A stretch of 10,451 bases of DNA from Succinatimonas sp. UBA7265. Its GTDB lineage: Bacteria; Pseudomonadota; Gammaproteobacteria; Enterobacterales; Succinivibrionaceae. Position 1 is the first letter of the stretch, and every line of letters starts with the position of its first letter. The position numbers and the translations under genes are program-made. The notes beneath the pieces are model-generated. The model ran no database searches, was not told the origin of the DNA, and worked only from the letters and a program-made list of their open reading frames with translations. Location of the stretch: positions 1 through 10,451 of the forward strand of contig DKSD01000075.1 of assembly GCA_002473165.1 (NCBI GenBank), in the 5' to 3' direction. This document shows positions 6,902-10,451 of the stretch, piece after piece.

Positions 6902-9457
6902 TCAGTTCGCCGGGCTGGCGGCAGGGGCGATGGGAACCGCCTCGGGCTCGGCCTTTAGCACCTCGACCTGGCCGCAGGCGCTGTCGACATAGCGGATCTT
7001 GTCGGTGCGCACCGGCAACAGCGACATGCCCGGCACCCTGCAGCTGTCGGCGAGGATGTTGCCCTGGCTGTTGAAGTTTACAAATTTCACGCCGTCAGGG
7101 CGCGTCAGCTCGAGGCTGTCCACGCCGCGGTTTTTCAGGTAGGCGCCGTACACGCGCATGGCGCCTGAGGAGCCGAACAGCCCGGTGGAGCGGTTGTTGT
7201 CAAAGCCGACCCAGGTCGAGACGACTTCGTCGTTGTCTATGCCCACGGCCCAGGTGTCGCGGTTGTCATTCGTCGTGCCGGTCTTCGTGGCGATCTTCAC
7301 GCCGGGGAACATTTTGCCGATGCGGCTGCCGGTACCCGACTGTGTGGCCTCTTCCATCACGTAGAGCGTGAGGTAGGTGTCGCGCGGATCGAGGCGGCGC
7401 TGGCCTTTGGAGCTCGCGCGCTCATAGACGATCTTGCCGTCTTTGACGACGGTGCGCAGCGTCGTCAGATCGCTGTAGACGCCGTCGGTTGCGAGCGAGG
7501 CATAGATGGAGTTCACCTCATAAGGAGTCAGTTCCACCGTGCCCAGGAGCATCGAAGGGTAGAGCGGCAGATCCTGCTTTATGCCGACCTTGCGCATGGT
7601 CTCGACGACATGGTTGAGCCCGACGCGCATGCCGATGCGCACTGTCGGCACGTTGAGCGAATGGGCCATGGCATAGTGCACCGGGATCGGCCCGCGGAAA
7701 CGCTTGTCATCGTTCTTGGGCGACCACAGCTGCCCGGTGGCCAGGCGCACGGTGACCGGGCTGTCGTTTACCAGCGTACCCAGGTGGATGCCGTTGGAGA
7801 ACGCCGTGAGGTACACGAGCGGCTTGATGATCGAGCCCACCTGCCGGCGGCCTTCGAGCACGCGGTTAAAGCCGGCGTACTGCGGCGTGCGCGAGCCGAC
7901 GACCGCCGAAACCTCGGCGGTGCGCCAGGAGGACACGACCATGGCGCTCTCAAGCCCGGTAAGCTTCTTTTCCTTTTCTATGACGTCAAGCTCGCTCCTC
8001 ACGGCCTGCTCGGCCGCCTGCTGCGCCTGGGGATCGAGCGAAGTAAAGATGCGGATGCCGTTGCCTGAGAGGAAGTCGTTGCCGAACTTCGTGGCGATCT
8101 CCTGTTTGAGCACGCCCATAAAGGCCGGGGTCTTGGAGTAGTTCATGCTGCCGCGGCGGATCACGCCCAGAGGCCTCGCGCAGTACTGCGCGTACTCGGC
8201 ATCCGTCAGGAAGCCGCGGTTATGGAGCACCGCGAGCACGGTATTGCGCCGCTCGAGCGTCTTCTCGGGATTGCGCCACGGATCGTAGTAAGAAGGCCCT
8301 TTGATGATGCCGACCAACAGCGCCATCTGATCCTGGGTGAGCTCGGACACCGGCACGCCGAAATAGAAATAGGACGCCAGGCCGAATCCGTAGATGCCGG
8401 CGTTGCCGTTTTGCCCTAAATAGATCTCGTTTAAGTAGGCCTCGAGGATCTGATCTTTTGAATAGCGGTGGTTCATGATCAGCGCCATGATGATTTCCTT
8501 AAACTTGCGCGAATAGCTGCGCTCGGAGTTTAAGAAATAGTTTTTCACCAGCTGCTGCGTGATTGTCGATCCGCCCTGCACCACGTGCCCTGCCATAAAG
8601 TTGGCGACCGCCGCGCGGGCTATGGAGATGAAATTGACGCCCATGTTGGAGTAGAAACTGCGATCTTCGATCTGGATGAGCGTGTTGATGAGAGCCTTAG
8701 GCACATCCGCAAGCTCCAGGAAGATGCGATCCTCTTTGGGATCTATGCGGTTGATGCGGTCAAGCAGCACCGGATCCATGCGCACATAGCCCAGCTCGCT
8801 GCGCTTGTCGGCGTCGACGATGCGCGCCACGCGCTGTCCCTGGAACTGCACCATGAGCGGCACGGCGTTCTCCTGGCCGTCAGGGAAGGCAAAGGGGCGC
8901 TTGATGAGCACAACCCTGCCGGTCTGTTTGTTGGCGGCGTACTCGCCAGGCTTGGACGGGTTTTGCACCTGGCGGTATTTGAGCAGTTTGAGCTCATAGA
9001 GCATCTGGTCAAGCGAGAGCTTCTGATCAGGGTAGAGCTCCAGCGGTCTTGAATAGACGACGGCCGGCAGCACCCAGCGATCATCGACCTCAAACTTGGA
9101 AAACACGACCGAGTCAAAATACACAAAAAGCACCGCGAGCACCGCGCCGAATACCAGCATGAGCTTGAGCAGCAGCATGTAGAAACGGCGCGAGAAATTA
9201 AAACGCGGTTTTTTGGGAGGCTCAGGCGCACCCGCTCCGGGCTGTCCCTGAGGCGGCTCAGGCGGCACGCCCCCCGCAGGGCCCTCGGGGGCCTGGGGCT
9301 GCGCGCTGTCCTCAGGTTCGGACCCGGCGCTCCGCACGTTCTCCTGTGCCGGGGCCGGATCCGGTTCAGGGGCCTGATTGCCCCGGCCTTTGAGGCCTTC
9401 GGGATCATCCGCCGAAAAACTGGTTATAAAGTTTGGATCGTAGTCGGTGTCGCGCAT
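6902..9457 (-). CDS. mrcB: Bifunctional penicillin-binding protein 1b (class A PBP)
   Basis: This inner-membrane enzyme polymerises lipid II into glycan strands (glycosyltransferase, GT51) and cross-links their peptides (transpeptidase) in the periplasm. The 851 residues read as follows: a Pro-rich cytoplasmic tail (1-85); a basic KKPRFNFSRRF stretch; one membrane segment (about 93-113); a UB2H domain (about 139-215, with the KYRQV and IKRPFAFPDG segments typical of E. coli PBP1b), which in E. coli binds the activator LpoB; GT51 with catalytic E264 in IEDRSF, QGGSTITQQ (294-302) and E321 in RKFKE; and a transpeptidase with S542-I-I-K545, S600-L-N602 and K725-T-G. All key residues are present. 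Two cysteines near the end (C806, C828) occupy the place of the C-terminal disulfide pair of E. coli PBP1b. Length is close to the E. coli enzyme (844). The ATG at 9455-9457 is the first in frame, with no clear Shine-Dalgarno. The gene is monocistronic, with its promoter candidate just upstream and the bidirectional terminator downstream. Confidence 0.96.
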   Translation of the reverse strand: MRDTDYDPNFITSFSADDPEGLKGRGNQAPEPDPAPAQENVRSAGSEPEDSAQPQAPEGPAGGVPPEPPQGQPGAGAPEPPKKPRFNFSRRFYMLLLKLMLVFGAVLAVLFVYFDSVVFSKFEVDDRWVLPAVVYSRPLELYPDQKLSLDQMLYELKLLKYRQVQNPSKPGEYAANKQTGRVVLIKRPFAFPDGQENAVPLMVQFQGQRVARIVDADKRSELGYVRMDPVLLDRINRIDPKEDRIFLELADVPKALINTLIQIEDRSFYSNMGVNFISIARAAVANFMAGHVVQGGSTITQQLVKNYFLNSERSYSRKFKEIIMALIMNHRYSKDQILEAYLNEIYLGQNGNAGIYGFGLASYFYFGVPVSELTQDQMALLVGIIKGPSYYDPWRNPEKTLERRNTVLAVLHNRGFLTDAEYAQYCARPLGVIRRGSMNYSKTPAFMGVLKQEIATKFGNDFLSGNGIRIFTSLDPQAQQAAEQAVRSELDVIEKEKKLTGLESAMVVSSWRTAEVSAVVGSRTPQYAGFNRVLEGRRQVGSIIKPLVYLTAFSNGIHLGTLVNDSPVTVRLATGQLWSPKNDDKRFRGPIPVHYAMAHSLNVPTVRIGMRVGLNHVVETMRKVGIKQDLPLYPSMLLGTVELTPYEVNSIYASLATDGVYSDLTTLRTVVKDGKIVYERASSKGQRRLDPRDTYLTLYVMEEATQSGTGSRIGKMFPGVKIATKTGTTNDNRDTWAVGIDNDEVVSTWVGFDNNRSTGLFGSSGAMRVYGAYLKNRGVDSLELTRPDGVKFVNFNSQGNILADSCRVPGMSLLPVRTDKIRYVDSACGQVEVLKAEPEAVPIAPAASPAN

Positions 9458-9487
9458 TTTCAGGCTGAGGACTTAGTAACTGATGAA

Positions 9488-9496
9488 ATTCTAACA
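9488..9496 (-). promoter_or_regulatory. Candidate extended -10 promoter of mrcB
   Basis: On the minus strand TG-T-TAGAAT (9488-9496) fits an extended -10 (five of six hexamer bases). No convincing -35 is seen at 17 bp; that position falls inside the ric terminator stem. Transcription would begin near 9481, about 24 nt before the mrcB ATG. The TG of this element adjoins the T-run of the ric terminator. Confidence 0.35.
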
Positions 9497-9531
9497 AAAA
9501 GCGGGCGGACCGCGTTACAGCGGCCGCCCGC
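9496..9531 (-). terminator. Rho-independent terminator of ric
   Basis: The stem pairs 9501-9508 with 9524-9531 (8 GC-rich bp), then a bulged A (9509), then 4 more bp (9510-9513 with 9520-9523) around a GTTACA loop. On the minus strand it is followed by five T (9496-9500). It begins 16 bp after the ric stop codon. Confidence 0.85.
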
Positions 9532-9546
9532 TCCTGCGCCTGTTCC

Positions 9547-10278
9547 TTAAAGAGCGCTTAAGCGCTGCTCGTCTGCGATCGCGCGCGGGAAGATGATGTT
9601 GTTCTCGAGGTGGATGTGCTCGTGCAGATCGGCGCGGAATTTTTTGAGCTTCTCCATGAGCAGCCGGTAAGAGCCGCAGGCGTCATCCGGCACGGCGTAA
9701 TCACGGGTGAGTGTGCGGATCTGCTCATGGCGCAGCCCTTCCTCGCTGTGATCGTCCATCATGACCTGAATGGGGTGCGCGACGCTGCCGCAGTGGAAAG
9801 GCTCGATGCGCTGTCCTTTCACGGCCGCCTCAAAGAGGCGGTAAAGATAAGGATAAAGCACCATGTCCTCTTTGGTCAGGTGCTCCTCAAGCGCCTCAAG
9901 GCTCTGCGAGAAGATCGCCGCCACCTGCGAAAGTTCGGGGTGGTTCTCCCCGTGCGCGGCCACAACTTTCTGAGAGAGCTTCACGATCTCCGGACCTTCG
10001 CGGCGGATCCCGCGGTGATGGATCTTAAGGACATAATCGCACAAAAGATCAGAGGGCCAGGAGTCAAAAAACACCGGCGAAACCGGTGCGGCGCCGCCGG
10101 CTTTGGCGATCTCCGCGGCCACTTCCTCAGGATCGGCGCCTGCAAGTTCGCAGGCTTGCTTAAAAGGGTTCTGCCCGTGGCAGCAAAAGTCTATGCCGCG
10201 GCGGTTCATGATCTCCGCCGCCTCAGGGTATTCGGCGGCGATACGGCCTGCGGCCTCATTGAAGTTAATCTCGCTCAT
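9547..10278 (-). CDS. ytfE: Iron-sulfur cluster repair di-iron protein (RIC / YtfE / ScdA family)
   Basis: RIC proteins help restore iron-sulfur clusters damaged by nitric oxide or oxidants, using a cytoplasmic hemerythrin-like di-iron centre. The 243-residue product starts with the short N-terminal ScdA domain, including the diagnostic double cysteine in GIDFCCHG (C32-C33). The hemerythrin-like part follows with likely ligands H87 or H88, H133 and E137 (HLTKE), H177 (MMDDH), and H221 and E225 (HIHLE). Length is near that of the E. coli protein (220). I chose the ATG at 10276-10278 over the in-frame ATG at 10323. The upstream ATG lies inside the -10 element of a good promoter and so would not be transcribed. 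The 10278 start gives the usual family N-terminus and has AGGA (10289-10292) 10 nt upstream. The gene is monocistronic between its own promoter and terminator. Homologues are often controlled by NsrR or similar NO sensors; no match to a known site is certain here. Confidence 0.94.
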   Translation of the reverse strand: MSEINFNEAAGRIAAEYPEAAEIMNRRGIDFCCHGQNPFKQACELAGADPEEVAAEIAKAGGAAPVSPVFFDSWPSDLLCDYVLKIHHRGIRREGPEIVKLSQKVVAAHGENHPELSQVAAIFSQSLEALEEHLTKEDMVLYPYLYRLFEAAVKGQRIEPFHCGSVAHPIQVMMDDHSEEGLRHEQIRTLTRDYAVPDDACGSYRLLMEKLKKFRADLHEHIHLENNIIFPRAIADEQRLSAL

Positions 10279-10318
10279 CTGTCTTATGTCCTGTATGTGT
10301 GGCTGGTAACGCTCAGGG

Positions 10319-10346
10319 ATCATAAGGAATGAACCGCAGTTTTCAA
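10319..10346 (-). promoter_or_regulatory. Sigma70-type promoter of the ric gene
   Basis: On the minus strand TTGAAA (10341-10346) and TATGAT (10319-10324) are 16 bp apart, each matching five of six consensus bases. Transcription would start near 10312, about 34 nt before the ATG at 10278. This placement decides the start codon of the gene. Confidence 0.6.
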
Positions 10347-10360
10347 AGGCGCGGCATGCC

Positions 10361-10389
10361 CAGACGCTAAAAGATCTCAGACGCTTTTA
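10361..10389. repeat. Overlapping inverted and direct repeats upstream of the ric promoter
   Basis: TAAAAG (10368-10373) and CTTTTA (10384-10389) form a perfect 6-bp inverted repeat with a 10-bp spacer. CAGACGCT is directly repeated at 10361-10368 and 10378-10385, 17 bp apart. Together they lie roughly 50-77 bp upstream of the inferred transcription start, where an activator could bind. No regulator can be assigned. Confidence 0.4.
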
Positions 10390-10413
10390 ATTGTCACCCG
10401 CCGCAGCGGGCAT

Positions 10414-10437
10414 AAAAAACGCGGCCTTAAGGCCGCG
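10414..10437 (-). terminator. Terminator of an off-window minus-strand gene
   Basis: A 7-bp GC-rich stem (10420-10426 with 10431-10437) with a TTAA loop is followed on the minus strand by six T (10414-10419). It implies a minus-strand gene ending just beyond the right edge and separates it from ric. Confidence 0.7.
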
Positions 10438-10451
10438 CGGAGGTTTTGAGG

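Noticed and set aside
10279..10323. 15-residue N-terminal extension of the RIC protein from the ATG at 10323
   Set aside because: That ATG lies within the TATGAT -10 element and has no ribosome binding site; the family normally starts directly at the ScdA domain.
10397..10410. Small hairpin CCCGC-CGCA-GCGGG treated as a terminator
   Set aside because: Neither strand has an adequate T-run directly after it; the neighbouring hairpin at 10420-10437 is the better terminator.

Overview
The window looks like chromosomal DNA of a fairly GC-rich Gram-negative bacterium, most likely a gammaproteobacterium. The best evidence is a class A penicillin-binding protein with a PBP1b-type UB2H regulatory domain (a gammaproteobacterial trait), together with a type VI secretion Hcp protein, a RIC/YtfE di-iron protein and a FliK-like/FlhB-like pair. 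The genus cannot be named from the sequence alone.

Layout, left to right. (1) Bases 1-914, minus strand: the 5' end of an unrecognised gene (start at 176, running off the left edge) lies downstream of an hcp gene (387-914). A perfect 13-bp hairpin terminator closes hcp. (2) Bases 915-1445: an AT-richer non-coding region between divergent genes, with weak promoter candidates on both strands. (3) Bases 1446-6844, plus strand: a two-gene operon. The first gene encodes a 1638-residue protein with a huge Ala/Pro/Glu/Lys/Gln-rich central region and a C-terminus resembling the flagellar hook-length control (FliK, Flg_hook) domain. The second, 8 bp downstream, encodes a soluble stand-alone version of the FlhB/YscU cytoplasmic domain without the NPTH autocleavage site. 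A strong bidirectional terminator follows. (4) Bases 6902-9457, minus strand: mrcB-type bifunctional peptidoglycan synthase (PBP1b). (5) Bases 9547-10278, minus strand: a RIC/YtfE/ScdA iron-sulfur cluster repair protein with a good sigma70-type promoter and its own terminator. (6) Bases 10414-10437: a terminator for a minus-strand gene beyond the right edge.

How the genes relate. FliK and FlhB are the two partners of the substrate-specificity switch in flagellar type III export, so the two-gene plus-strand operon is coherent as an accessory, possibly diverged, version of that pair. It is the most unusual part of the window because of the length and composition of the FliK-like protein. Hcp, PBP1b and RIC are separate transcription units with known roles (T6SS tube, cell-wall synthesis, repair of damaged iron centres), and nothing seen here ties them to the operon. 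I see no CRISPR array, insertion sequence, tRNA or rRNA.
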